The notes: generated by a model from the letters alone, not told the origin. A DNA stretch of 42,534 nt from Lentisphaeria bacterium (GCA_017541665.1 JAFXYP010000026.1:1-42534); one strand, 5' to 3'; counted from the first letter of the stretch, positions 25,360 through 34,347 are shown. Translations and numbers: made by a program.

Positions 25360-25388
25360 AATATACAGCGCATTTCCGCGAAAATCAA
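25360..25388 (-). promoter_or_regulatory. Promoter of the esterase gene
   Basis: Minus-strand TTGATT (25383-25388), 17-nt spacer, TATATT (25360-25365); the 5'UTR is about 40 nt. Confidence 0.75.
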
Positions 25389-25461
25389 TTCTCGCGCTTC
25401 TTTTTTCCATATTTTTTCCCTTTTTCATATTATTTGCTCCTGATTTCCGCAACGGGGGCAT

Positions 25462-25489
25462 TTGAAATACGGCATTTTTATGCTATTTT
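25462..25489 (+). promoter_or_regulatory. Promoter of the K+ channel gene
   Basis: TTGAAA (25462-25467), 16-nt spacer, TATTTT (25484-25489), the same layout as before the DUF4143 ATPase gene. It is divergent from the esterase promoter 74 nt away. Confidence 0.6.
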
Positions 25490-25558
25490 AGCAATAGCCG
25501 GTCTGTGCCGGCAACTCCGAGCCGGTCTCCGTCATCCTTTTTCCGGAAGGTCCCGTCC

Positions 25559-26497
25559 ATGAATCCGTACAAACGAATCAAACGCACCGTTTTCGAGGTG
25601 ATCCAGGTCTCCACCGATGCATCCGAACATGACCGCATCGCCAGCAGGATCTTCGACGACATCATCATGGCACTGATCGTCTTCAGCATCCTCTCCGTAT
25701 TCATCTGCACCTTCATCATCCCGGACTGGCTCTTCCAAATCCTGATCCGCATCGAATTCGTCTCCATCATCATCTTCACGGTCGAGTATGCCCTGCGCAT
25801 CTGGACCGCAAACCTGCTGTTCCCCGAACTCAATCCCGTCCGGGCACGCATCCGGTACATCCTCTCCCCGATGGCGATCATCGACCTTGTCGCGATCCTG
25901 CCGGTCATCCTGCCCATCCTCCACACTTACAACCTCGTCGGGTTCCGGGTGTTCCGCCTGGTCCGCCTGCTCCGCATTTTCAAGCTCAACCGCTATTCCG
26001 ACGCACTCACAGCCATCGGCGAGGTCTTCCGCAGCAAAGCCCAGCAGATGATCGCCTCCATCTTCTTCGTCTTCATCATCCTCGTCCTCGCCTCGCTCCT
26101 CATCTATTACGCCGAACACGACGCGCAGCCGGACCAGTTCGGAAATGCCTTCTCCGGCCTCTGGTGGGCCGTCGCCACGCTGACTACGGTCGGATACGGC
26201 GACATCTATCCGATCACCCCGATCGGACGCACCCTCGGCGCCATCATCGCCATCCTCGGCATCGGCATGGTCGCGGTCCCGACCAGCATCCTCAGCGCGG
26301 GATTCATGGAAACGCTGGAGAAGCAGACTTCCGCACAGAAGGATCCCGAGGCGGGAAAAACCGGGAAACAAGGCAGGGCTTCCGACGGAAGGATTCCCTC
26401 CCCGCCGGACTCCGTCCATTCGCACGCCGCGCCCGCGGACGACGCGTTCGAACCTCCGCAATACTGTCCGCACTGCGGCAAAAAGCTCTTCCCGTGA
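25559..26497 (+). CDS. Voltage-gated-type potassium channel (6TM, ion transporter family)
   Basis: A 312-aa inner-membrane channel. S1-S3 lie in about 30-120. The S4 sensor carries positive residues at every third position (Arg130, Arg133, Arg136, Arg139, Lys142, Arg145). S5 is about 165-185, and the selectivity filter TTVGYGD is at 209-215, followed by S6 to about 250. The soluble tail is low-complexity and ends in CPHCGKKLFP (Cys303, Cys306), a single zinc-ribbon knuckle. ATG 25559 was chosen because GGAAGG precedes it. Potassium selectivity follows from GYGD; gating by voltage is likely from S4 but not proven. A small membrane protein gene follows 26 nt downstream. Confidence 0.92.
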   Translation: MNPYKRIKRTVFEVIQVSTDASEHDRIASRIFDDIIMALIVFSILSVFICTFIIPDWLFQILIRIEFVSIIIFTVEYALRIWTANLLFPELNPVRARIRYILSPMAIIDLVAILPVILPILHTYNLVGFRVFRLVRLLRIFKLNRYSDALTAIGEVFRSKAQQMIASIFFVFIILVLASLLIYYAEHDAQPDQFGNAFSGLWWAVATLTTVGYGDIYPITPIGRTLGAIIAILGIGMVAVPTSILSAGFMETLEKQTSAQKDPEAGKTGKQGRASDGRIPSPPDSVHSHAAPADDAFEPPQYCPHCGKKLFP

Positions 26498-26523
26498 CTC
26501 TGTCCCCGTTCCGGCCTCATGTC

Positions 26524-26850
26524 ATGCAGAACGAAGAAACAGATTTCTCCTCGCCGGAAAGAAACGGCAGAGATTCCCGCCGGGCAAAAGGCTGCTGTCT
26601 CCTGACCGCGACCGCCATTCTCGTTTTCTTTGCTCTTGCCGTGGCGGCCGTCGTCAGCATCCTTATGATCGACACCGTCAGCACCAGAGGCGAGGGATTC
26701 ACATTCTCGCAGCGCATGGAGCGCTACAAGGTGGCGTGCCAGTTCATCTGGTTCGATCTCAAGGGCATGTTTTCCGAAAAGAAACCGGACGAAACGGAGA
26801 CCATTGAATGCCCGGCCGAATCTCCGCAGGAAGACGATCCGCCCTACTGA
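26524..26850 (+). CDS. Small single-pass membrane protein, unknown function
   Basis: 108 aa. A polar N-terminus with two Cys (Cys24, Cys25) precedes one membrane helix at about 26-49 (rich in Ala, Val, Leu, Ile). Then comes a basic/aromatic stretch (TFSQRMERYKVACQFIWFDL) and an acidic Pro/Glu tail. I recognise no family. It lies directly behind the K+ channel gene in the same direction, so co-transcription is likely, and an accessory role for the channel is conceivable but unsupported. An ATG five bases upstream is out of frame. Confidence 0.6.
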   Translation: MQNEETDFSSPERNGRDSRRAKGCCLLTATAILVFFALAVAAVVSILMIDTVSTRGEGFTFSQRMERYKVACQFIWFDLKGMFSEKKPDETETIECPAESPQEDDPPY

Positions 26851-26880
26851 ACACGTGCTTCCCCATATAATCCGCCTTCA

Positions 26881-26910
26881 CAAAAAAGCCCTCCCTTTGA
26901 GGGGAGGGCT
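26881..26910 (-). terminator. Rho-independent terminator of lptF/G-thrC
   Basis: AGCCCTCCC (26887-26895) pairs with GGGAGGGCT (26902-26910). On the minus strand it is followed by TTTTTTG. The plus-strand sequence past the stem lacks a T run, so it serves mainly the minus strand. Confidence 0.88.
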
Positions 26911-26937
26911 CGAGTCCTTTGCAAGGGATGTTTCGGC

Positions 26938-28230
26938 TCAGTCGCCAAGAGCCTTGCGGACGGCGTCGAGCGTAGCGGGAATCACGACGGGCTTGTTGGC
27001 GAACGTGCCGCGGATGCCGTAATGCTCCATAAGCGTGTCCTGGTGATAGCCGACGACGGCATCCGGGTCCTTCAGGATGTTTCCGGTGAGGATGCCGACG
27101 ACCTTCTCATCGGGGCCGATCACGCCGCTGTCGCGGAGTTTCTTCGCGCCCGCGAGCGAACAGCAGGAGGCGGGTTCCGCGCCGATCCCGGCGGCGTCGA
27201 GTTTCGCCTTTGCGTCCATGATCTCCTGTTCGGTGACCTGTTCGACCACGCCGTTGCTCCAGGTGACGGCGCGCATGCTCTTCGGCCAGGAGACGGGGTT
27301 GCCGATCTTGATGGCGGTGGCGATGGTCTCCGGGTTTTTGACGGGCTTGAACTCGGTGTGGTTCTTCCACATGGTATAGAGCGGGTTGGCGCCTTCGGCC
27401 TGGATGACGGCGATGCGCGGGATCTTGGAGATGATGCCGAGCTCGTGGAGCTCCATCAGGGCCTTGCCGAGCGCGCTGTTGTTGCCGAGGTTGCCGCCGG
27501 GGATGACGAACCAGTCCGGCGTCTGCCAGTCGAGCTGCTGGAGCGTTTCGATGCAGATCGCCTTCTGGCCTTCGATGCGGTATGGGTTGATCGAGTTCAG
27601 GAGGTAGATGTTGAGTTCGCGGCAGACATCCTGCACCAACGCCATGGCGTCGTCGAAATTGCCTTGGATCTGAAGCGTGCGGCCGTTGTAGGCCAGCGCC
27701 TGGGCGAGCTTGCCGTAGGCGATCTTGCCTTCCGGGATGAAGATCACGGCACGCATGCCGGCGACGGCGGCGTAGGAGGCCATGCTGGCGCTGGTATTGC
27801 CGGTGCTGGCGCACGCCACGCTCTTTGCGCCGAGCCTGCGGGCGGCGCTGGCGCCGCAGGTCATTCCGCGGTCCTTGAAGCTGCCGGTCGGGTTTTCGCC
27901 CTCGTGCTTGAACCAAAGGTCGGAGAGTCCGGCCCATTTTCCGGCGGCGCCCGCGGGATAGAGGCGGGTATTGCCTTCCTGGCGGGTGACGATCATTTCG
28001 TCCGGGACGGACAGGATGAGTTCGCGGTAACGCCAGACGCCGGAGGATTCGACGCCGCGCTTGAGCCCCCAGCGGGAATCCCAGAGCTTGCGGAGTTCTT
28101 CGCCGTCGATTCTGGAGAGGTCGCGTTTCACATCGAGGATGCCGCCGCAGTCGCATTTATAACGGAGGTCCCACGGGTCGTAGGTCTTGCCGCAGTTGAC
28201 GCATTCGAGATACATTTCAGGTGATTTCAT
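26938..28230 (-). CDS. thrC: Threonine synthase
   Basis: PLP enzyme converting O-phosphohomoserine to threonine, cytoplasmic; 430 aa. An N-terminal zinc ribbon (Cys10, Cys13, Cys26, Cys28) precedes the fold-type II core. Lys119 in NPTGSFKDRGM forms the Schiff base, and the glycine-rich phosphate loop is GNTSASMASY. The start at 28230 is preceded by AAGGA and begins 4 nt after the lptF/G stop, so translation is probably coupled. The zinc-ribbon form is shared with the longer archaeal/plant-like ThrC enzymes. No other threonine gene is adjacent. Confidence 0.93.
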   Translation of the reverse strand: MKSPEMYLECVNCGKTYDPWDLRYKCDCGGILDVKRDLSRIDGEELRKLWDSRWGLKRGVESSGVWRYRELILSVPDEMIVTRQEGNTRLYPAGAAGKWAGLSDLWFKHEGENPTGSFKDRGMTCGASAARRLGAKSVACASTGNTSASMASYAAVAGMRAVIFIPEGKIAYGKLAQALAYNGRTLQIQGNFDDAMALVQDVCRELNIYLLNSINPYRIEGQKAICIETLQQLDWQTPDWFVIPGGNLGNNSALGKALMELHELGIISKIPRIAVIQAEGANPLYTMWKNHTEFKPVKNPETIATAIKIGNPVSWPKSMRAVTWSNGVVEQVTEQEIMDAKAKLDAAGIGAEPASCCSLAGAKKLRDSGVIGPDEKVVGILTGNILKDPDAVVGYHQDTLMEHYGIRGTFANKPVVIPATLDAVRKALGD

Positions 28231-28234
28231 AGGA

Positions 28235-29356
28235 CTATTTCCTTGCGATTTTTGTGAGGTAGACCACGCCGAAAAGCTGGAAGAGCAAAGGCGGGATCCA
28301 GACGACATATTGAGGGTAAAATTGGGGATTGTAACGGAGCGCGTCGGAAATGAGGACGCCGCCGTAGTAAAGGCCTCCGAGGGCGACGCTGAGCAGAAGC
28401 CCGATGGACGTCTCGCGCCGGCTGGTGCGGATGGCCAGCGGCATGCCGAGCATCATGAAAGCGATGGGCGCCAGAGCAAGCGCGATGCGCTGGTTGATCT
28501 CGACGTTGATGGCCGTGGCGTCGACGCCGGCGGCATCCTTCCCGCGTTTCATGTAGATCGCGAGGCGGGCGAAGAGATTCCGGTAGCCCAGATATTTGTC
28601 CTTGATGAACACGTCCTTCTGGTTGTAATGCTCCCCGAACGTCACGGGCAGGTCAAACGATTCGCTGTAAGCGAGCTCCGTTCGACGGTCCTTGCCGGTC
28701 CCTTCGACGCTCTCGATGATGGCATTGTACAGCGTCACGGTCAATGTCTGCGAAGCCGGGTCAGCCTTCAGCGTCCCGCGCGATGCCAGAATATCCTGTT
28801 TCGTGACTCCGTTCCGGTCCGGCACGTAGATCTGAACTCCGTAGATCTGGTCCTCCCCGTTCACAGTTTCCTTCCCGTCGATGAAAAACGTCAGGTTGCC
28901 GAGCTGAACCGGGATGCCGGGCGTGAAGAAGGACATGGGCGAACTGGCCGCCGCGCTCTTCACCACGTCGCGCGCCTCGCCGAGGGCGGGCGGCCCGACC
29001 TCCAGCTGAAGCCAGAGGCAGAGACAGGTCAGCAGGAACGAGGAAACGATGATCGGGGAAATGATCTGCAGGATGGAGACCCCGCAGGCGCGCATGGCGG
29101 TGATCTCGTTATCGGCGGAAAGACGCCCGAACACGAGCATGATGGAGACAAGGGACGCCCACGGGATCGAAAACGCCAGCGCCATCGGAAGCGCCAGCAG
29201 CAGGAATTTTCCGGCGGTCATGGGCGGCACGCCCTGGCTGATGTATTCGATCATCCTCATGAGGTTGGTGCCCGTCATGGCAAACGTCAGGACGACGATC
29301 GACATGGCGAAGGTCGCCAGAAAGTTTTTCGTGATGTACCAGTTAAGGATGAACAT
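28235..29356 (-). CDS. LptF/LptG-family permease (YjgP/YjgQ), lipopolysaccharide export
   Basis: A 373-aa inner-membrane subunit of the LptB2FG transporter that extracts lipopolysaccharide for transport to the outer membrane. The family layout is visible: three N-terminal membrane helices (about 12-32, 50-75, 95-120; motifs FGRLSADNEITAMRACGVS), a periplasmic beta-jellyroll (about 130-285), then three C-terminal helices (about 295-365, MLGMPLAI and GLYYGG). Whether it is LptF or LptG cannot be decided. Only one copy is in this window; the partner, LptB and LptC lie elsewhere. It implies a Gram-negative-type outer membrane. It leads the operon with thrC. Confidence 0.92.
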   Translation of the reverse strand: MFILNWYITKNFLATFAMSIVVLTFAMTGTNLMRMIEYISQGVPPMTAGKFLLLALPMALAFSIPWASLVSIMLVFGRLSADNEITAMRACGVSILQIISPIIVSSFLLTCLCLWLQLEVGPPALGEARDVVKSAAASSPMSFFTPGIPVQLGNLTFFIDGKETVNGEDQIYGVQIYVPDRNGVTKQDILASRGTLKADPASQTLTVTLYNAIIESVEGTGKDRRTELAYSESFDLPVTFGEHYNQKDVFIKDKYLGYRNLFARLAIYMKRGKDAAGVDATAINVEINQRIALALAPIAFMMLGMPLAIRTSRRETSIGLLLSVALGGLYYGGVLISDALRYNPQFYPQYVVWIPPLLFQLFGVVYLTKIARK

Positions 29357-29387
29357 AGTGATCCCCGAGCAAAATATTAATCATGAT

Positions 29388-29416
29388 AATATAGCACACG
29401 GGACGCCGCGAATCAA
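29388..29416 (-). promoter_or_regulatory. Promoter of lptF/G-thrC
   Basis: Minus-strand TTGATT (29411-29416), 17-nt spacer, TATATT (29388-29393). The 5'UTR is about 25 nt. Confidence 0.75.
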
Positions 29417-29511
29417 ACTTTTTTTTCATTTTTCAGGATCGAACGAACAAATGACGCAAAACACGGATTCAACCAAACAACAGGAGAATTACCGTTTTTT
29501 TGTATTTTTAT

Positions 29512-29539
29512 TTGTAAAACAGAAAAAGCATGCTAAATT
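29512..29539 (+). promoter_or_regulatory. Probable promoter of the binding-protein/permease fusion gene
   Basis: TTGTAA (29512-29517), 16-nt spacer, TAAATT (29534-29539) in A+T-rich DNA between two divergent genes. It is less canonical than the other promoters of the window. Confidence 0.45.
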
Positions 29540-29591
29540 TTATACCATCTGCACCTTTTGACTCGAATTTCAAACCGAAAAAAGGAACCGG

Positions 29592-32500
29592 ATGACACGG
29601 CACATTGTGGAAATGCCGGGGAATACCGCATCCATCGTACCTTTTCAGCGACACAGGATTCTTATGAAACGACAAATCATCCATCCGGACGCCTCCTGCC
29701 GTCCGCGCGCCCCGCGCGGTTTTTTTTCCACTTTCGTCTGCCTCTCCGTCCTCGCCCTGCTGTTCTTGTGCGGCTGCGGGAAAAAGGAACAAAAGGAAGT
29801 CCGGAACTACGTTTCAACGCCTGCGGATTTCAATGCCCCGAACTATGTGATCGGCATTGTTTCCGAGACCAATTCCGGTTTTGAAGCGAAAAAAGTGTTT
29901 TCCAATGCGAAGTTCCGCGAATTCGAAACGATCTCCGACGCCTATCCGGCGCTCGAAAACGGCACGATCCACGGGATTGCCTATGACCGTCCCGTTCTGG
30001 AGTACGCCCAGCGTTCCCGCGACGTCTTTGTCGTGATGCCGGACAACTATGCCGACGGCCACGTGGCGATCGCGGTCCCGGAATCCAAACCGGAGCTTCT
30101 CCAGACCGTGAACGCATTCCTCCAGGAATATTTCACCTCCGGCCTGTACGACAACATGTATGCCAGATGGATCAAATCCAGCAATCCCGAAATGCCGAAG
30201 ATCCCCGTCCCGATCAATCCCTACGGCAAGCTCGTGATCGGCACGGAGAACACAAATGAACCGATGAGCTTCACCGATTCCGACGGATCGCCCGCGGGAT
30301 TCGACATCGAACTGGCATACCGCCTGGGGGCAGCCCTCAACATGGCCGTGGAACTCAAGGTGATGCCGTACCTCGACCTCTACACCGCCGTGGAAAAATC
30401 GGAAGTCGACCTCGCCATCGCGTCCATGGACAAATTCGAAGGGGACAACCGCAACATCCTGTTCTCCGAGAATTACATCAACAGCCCGGCGGCCATCATG
30501 ACGAGGAAAAACCTCTACAAGCCGGAGGGAGAGTCCGGGAACTCCGCCCTGAAATCGCCGCAGGACCTCGCCGGGAGTTACGCCGCGATCCTGATGGGGT
30601 CGAAATACGCCGCCGACTGCAAGGACCTCCTGCCCGACACGAAATTCATCCTCGCGGAAAACCGCGAGTCCGCCTGCGCCCTGCTGATCTCGAACAAGAT
30701 CGACTCCATGCTCATGGAGGAACCACTGGCACGCTCCTGCATCGCAATGTTCCCCGAGATTCAGATCGCATCCATCGTCAAACGGGAATCCTACTCCTTC
30801 GCGCTGCCGCAGCAATCCCCGCTCTACAGGTCCGTCAACCGCATCATCGCCGAACTGAAAGACACGGGCGAGCTCGTCAATCTCGCGGCGAAATGGTGTT
30901 CCGCCGAACCGGGAAAGCAGGAATTTGAAAAACTCTTCGATCACGATGACGTACCCCGTGTCAACGGCGTTCTCCGTTATGCCACCACGCCGGGCGCTAC
31001 GCCGCTTTGCTTCATGGGCGCGGACGGTTCCTTCCTCGGACTCGAGATCGAGATCATGCGCCGGGCTGCACATGATTTCGGCATGGAGTTCCAGGTCATC
31101 CCGGCTCCGCACGAGATGCTGTTCGATCTCCTCCGTTCGGGACAGGTCGACGTCGTCGGCGGCATGCTTACGCCCGACGCGGACAATACGGACGGGATCG
31201 AATTCTCCGAGGCATACTACGAAGGCGGCGCGACGATCGTCACCAACATCCCCCACGGAGAGTATGTTTTCGGCATCACCAAGCTCAACCAGCTGGCGGG
31301 GAAGCGCATCGGCGTGCTGCCCTTCACGTACGCCGCAGCCCAGCTGGATGAAAAGCTCCCGGATGCCATCCCGTTCTACTGCAGCCAGGAACGCGACCTT
31401 TTCTATCTCCTCGGCACGGACAAGATCGACGCCCTGATCATCAGCGAGCCGCGCTCCAGAGCCTATCTTCCCCTTTTCCCGCAGTTCATCCAGATCCCCG
31501 AATTTGTCACCCGGACGGACTACTCGTTCTTCTTCTCCACAGGCAAACGCCCCCTTTGCGAAGCTTTCTCGCGGCAAATCCGCACCATGAAAAAGAACGG
31601 CATGCTGAACGGGCTTCAAAACAAATGGCTTTCGCCGACAGGCGCACAGGCCTCTCTTCCGCAGGCGGCCGGCGATGCCCCCAACGGAGTCCTGCGCATG
31701 GGCGTCATCGTCAACCGCGAGCCGTTCTCCTTCATGCACGACGAGAAATTCGCCGGATACGATCTCGAAACGGCACAGCGGGCCGCGGCCGCCATGGGGT
31801 TCCTCGTGGAATTCGTCAGGCTGAATTCCGAGGAATTCGAACAGGCGCTCACAAACGGTTTGGTCGATTTCGGGGCGTCCGAGATCTCGGAAAAGACCAC
31901 TTCGTCCGGAAAACTCATCTATTCCGAGCCGCATTACAACGGCGGACTGATCATCGTCGTGCAGGACAAGAAGAAAGCCCGTCCGGTCCACATGGCACTG
32001 ATCCCGCAGATCAAGTTCTTCCTGAAGGAACAGGCGTTCAGCCTGCACCGGTCACTCTGGAAGGACAACCACATGCGGAAGATCTTCGACGGCTTCAGGA
32101 GGACGCTTATCATCACGGCGGCGGCGGTCTTCTTCGGGACCATCCTCGGGATCCCCCTCTGTATGCTCCGCCAGTCGAAACGCAAGCGTTATTCGATCCC
32201 GGCCGACATCGTCTGCGCCCTGCTCTACAACATCCCGATCCTGATCCTCCTCATGGGCATGTATTATGTCGTGCTCCGCAGATTCGGATTCCGGCCGATG
32301 GTCGCGGCGATCGTCATCTTCATCCTGCGGTTCATGGCCGCCTCCTGCCGCCTCTACATGATCACCCTGCAGCATATCGGCGGCGTCCAGCTGGATGCGG
32401 CAAGGGCGCTCTGCCTGCGCCGCATGACGTTCTTCCGCCGGGTCATCCTCCCGCAGGCAGCGGCGTTCCTCGCCAAGCCGTTCCGGGAAGAGATCATCCG

Positions 32501-32729
32501 TCTGGTGGAACTGACCACGGTCGTAGGCTACATCTCCGTCTGGGACCTTACGAAGACGATCGACTGGATCCGCGGACGCACTTACGAATCGTTCTTCCCG
32601 ATCGCTTTCGCCACACTGCTTTATTTCCTGCTTTCCATGTGCCTGATCGCCGCGATCTCCCTCCTCAGCAAGAGATTCGAGACGTCCGTCTGGAAGAGGA
32701 AGCCCGTTGCCAATACGCCTGTGGGATAA
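29592..32729 (+). CDS. Multi-module solute-binding protein fused to an amino-acid ABC permease
   Basis: A 1045-aa envelope protein. A lipoprotein-like signal ends LALLFLCGC (Cys62). Residues 80-200 look like only the second lobe plus C-terminus of a type II solute-binding domain. Residues 213-438 and 458-682 look like two complete binding domains. Residues 698-792 look like only the first lobe of another. A permease of the His/Glu/Gln/opine type follows (about 830-1030), with several membrane helices and the EAA-loop-like DAARALCLRRMTFFRRVILP, where the usual Gly is Cys. It should import polar amino acids or similar, but no ATPase gene is present here. Start 29592 has AAGGA; an alternative ATG at 29664 would give a shorter, more typical signal sequence. 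Confidence 0.85.
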   Translation: MTRHIVEMPGNTASIVPFQRHRILMKRQIIHPDASCRPRAPRGFFSTFVCLSVLALLFLCGCGKKEQKEVRNYVSTPADFNAPNYVIGIVSETNSGFEAKKVFSNAKFREFETISDAYPALENGTIHGIAYDRPVLEYAQRSRDVFVVMPDNYADGHVAIAVPESKPELLQTVNAFLQEYFTSGLYDNMYARWIKSSNPEMPKIPVPINPYGKLVIGTENTNEPMSFTDSDGSPAGFDIELAYRLGAALNMAVELKVMPYLDLYTAVEKSEVDLAIASMDKFEGDNRNILFSENYINSPAAIMTRKNLYKPEGESGNSALKSPQDLAGSYAAILMGSKYAADCKDLLPDTKFILAENRESACALLISNKIDSMLMEEPLARSCIAMFPEIQIASIVKRESYSFALPQQSPLYRSVNRIIAELKDTGELVNLAAKWCSAEPGKQEFEKLFDHDDVPRVNGVLRYATTPGATPLCFMGADGSFLGLEIEIMRRAAHDFGMEFQVIPAPHEMLFDLLRSGQVDVVGGMLTPDADNTDGIEFSEAYYEGGATIVTNIPHGEYVFGITKLNQLAGKRIGVLPFTYAAAQLDEKLPDAIPFYCSQERDLFYLLGTDKIDALIISEPRSRAYLPLFPQFIQIPEFVTRTDYSFFFSTGKRPLCEAFSRQIRTMKKNGMLNGLQNKWLSPTGAQASLPQAAGDAPNGVLRMGVIVNREPFSFMHDEKFAGYDLETAQRAAAAMGFLVEFVRLNSEEFEQALTNGLVDFGASEISEKTTSSGKLIYSEPHYNGGLIIVVQDKKKARPVHMALIPQIKFFLKEQAFSLHRSLWKDNHMRKIFDGFRRTLIITAAAVFFGTILGIPLCMLRQSKRKRYSIPADIVCALLYNIPILILLMGMYYVVLRRFGFRPMVAAIVIFILRFMAASCRLYMITLQHIGGVQLDAARALCLRRMTFFRRVILPQAAAFLAKPFREEIIRLVELTTVVGYISVWDLTKTIDWIRGRTYESFFPIAFATLLYFLLSMCLIAAISLLSKRFETSVWKRKPVANTPVG

Positions 32730-32771
32730 GCACATGCGCGGGATACCACGCCAGAAAGAAACGAAATACCC

Positions 32772-33866
32772 ATGAGTCCCCGTCCGTCCTATCCGCCGCG
32801 TCCATCGCGTCCGTCCTATTCTTCCCGCCCCGTGCGCCCCTCGCGTCCGTCACGTCCGAAACCGTTCCGGAAACCCTCCCAGCACAAATTCAAACAGCTC
32901 CCGGAACGGATTCCGGCGCGGCTGCATGTCATTCTGGCGCGGGAGGCGTCAAAAGCCGTTGTCTTCCGGCGCGGACCGTCCGACCGGGTTTGCACGATCG
33001 GCTGGGACTTGGAGACCGACACGTTCACCATGGGGCAGTGGCTCAAGGGGCGCATCTACGAATACCGCAGCGACCTGTCGCCGGACGGCAAACTCATGAT
33101 CTACTTCGCCACGGCCTTCAACCACCCCGACACGATCCGGCAATATGCAGAAAAACTCCGCGAGGAGGCGTTCGGTCCGCGCCCCGAGTCCCGGGAGGAA
33201 TTCGCACGGCAGATGCAGGAAATCCGCTGGACCCGCGTGGAGGACCTCGATCGCTTCGCCGCCTCGCCGGAAGCTAACGCACCGAGCTGGACTGCCATCT
33301 CCCGCGCGCCATATCTGAAGGCGCTCGACCTGTGGTTCAACGGCACGGTATGGAACGGCGGCGGCCTCTTCATGGACAACCGAAACGTGTGGATCAACAC
33401 GCCCGATCCAGGGACCGCCGTCCAGCGGCCCGCACGCCTCGGACTCGACCTCGACATCTCGCTGGATTTCCCGTTCGAAGTGAACTTCGGCGGCGAATGC
33501 CCCGGCGTCTACTGCCACCGTCTGATCCGCGACGGCTGGACCGAAAAGCATCAGTCCGAGACCTCCATCGTCTACGAAAAGCCTCTTGCGTTCGGGTGGG
33601 CGCTCCAGAAACTCCTCATCAGCGGCAAGCCCGGAAACGGCTACGGCTGCTACTGGGAACGCCACCGCATCATCAACACAGCCCGCCAGCTGAAGATCGA
33701 CGGGTCCGCCTGGCGCTGGGCCGACTATGACATGCCGCGCAACCGCATCCTGTATGCCAAGAACGGCGTCATCTTCACGCTCCCGGTCACCGCCGATTTC
33801 GGCACCCCGGCAATGATCCGCAATTTCAACGGCATGAAGTTCGAAGCTGTCCAGGCTCCCTATTGA
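32772..33866 (+). CDS. Uncharacterised conserved protein with Pro/Ser/Arg-rich N-terminus
   Basis: A 364-aa protein without signal peptide or membrane helix. Residues 1-38 are a disordered Pro-Arg-Ser tract with a PSRPSxP-like pattern, encoded by repeated CGTCC-type DNA. From about 45 a globular region begins RIPARLHVILAREASKAVV and continues with VCTIGWDLETDTFTMGQWLKGRIYE, in pieces VCTIGWDLETDTF and TMGQWLKGRIYE, then DLSPDGKLMIYF, WTAISRAPYLKALDLW and FGGECPGVYCHRLIRDGW. From memory these blocks resemble a hypothetical family seen in scattered bacteria, with no known function. It follows the transport fusion by 42 nt and precedes a C_GCAxxG_C_C gene by 31 nt, so it may share their transcript. 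The ribosome-binding site is weak. Confidence 0.75.
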   Translation: MSPRPSYPPRPSRPSYSSRPVRPSRPSRPKPFRKPSQHKFKQLPERIPARLHVILAREASKAVVFRRGPSDRVCTIGWDLETDTFTMGQWLKGRIYEYRSDLSPDGKLMIYFATAFNHPDTIRQYAEKLREEAFGPRPESREEFARQMQEIRWTRVEDLDRFAASPEANAPSWTAISRAPYLKALDLWFNGTVWNGGGLFMDNRNVWINTPDPGTAVQRPARLGLDLDISLDFPFEVNFGGECPGVYCHRLIRDGWTEKHQSETSIVYEKPLAFGWALQKLLISGKPGNGYGCYWERHRIINTARQLKIDGSAWRWADYDMPRNRILYAKNGVIFTLPVTADFGTPAMIRNFNGMKFEAVQAPY

Positions 33867-33897
33867 TATTTGCAGAAACAACACACGGAGCAAAGCT

Positions 33898-34347
33898 ATG
33901 ACCGACCGTTCCGAAGATGCAAAAAACAATTTCCTCGCCGGCATGAACTGCGCACAGGCCGTCCTCTGCGCATTCCATGACCTCTGCGGACTCGACCGCG
34001 ACACCGCCCTGAAGCTCGCCTCCGGGTTCGGCGCCGGCATCGCGCGCCAGCGTGAAGTCTGCGGCGCGGTCTCCGGCATGTGCATGGTCGCCGACCTGAT
34101 CCGCGGTCCCGGCGAAGGCACGGACAAGACGGCGAAGGACGAGCACTATGCGTTCATCCGCGGACTCTGCGACGCCTTCCGCGAGGAAACCGGCTCCATC
34201 ATCTGTCGCGATCTCCTCGGACTCGCGCCGAAACAGAGCGATCCGCCCGTCTCCGAGGCGCGCACCGAAACCTACTACAAAAAACGCCCCTGCGCCGAGC
34301 TCGTCGCCATCGCCGCGCGCATCCTGTCGGAACGTCTCCCCGATTAA
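33898..34347 (+). CDS. C_GCAxxG_C_C family protein, putative redox protein
   Basis: A 149-aa cytoplasmic protein of a small cysteine-rich family (C-GCAxxG-C-C), named for its cysteine pattern and thought to be redox-active or metal-binding. Visible are GMNCAQAVL (Cys18), FGAGIARQREVCGAVSG (Cys55), Cys62 and IICRDLLG (Cys103). Its length is typical of the family. GGAG precedes the ATG by 8 nt. No partner oxidoreductase is adjacent. The family is widespread in anaerobes, and function in this organism is not established. Confidence 0.88.
   Translation: MTDRSEDAKNNFLAGMNCAQAVLCAFHDLCGLDRDTALKLASGFGAGIARQREVCGAVSGMCMVADLIRGPGEGTDKTAKDEHYAFIRGLCDAFREETGSIICRDLLGLAPKQSDPPVSEARTETYYKKRPCAELVAIAARILSERLPD

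Noticed and set aside
29592..29663. First 24 codons of the binding-protein/permease gene as certainly coding
   Set aside because: The upstream ATG has a good AAGGA site, but the downstream ATG at 29664 gives a more usual signal peptide; left undecided rather than reported as a separate feature.
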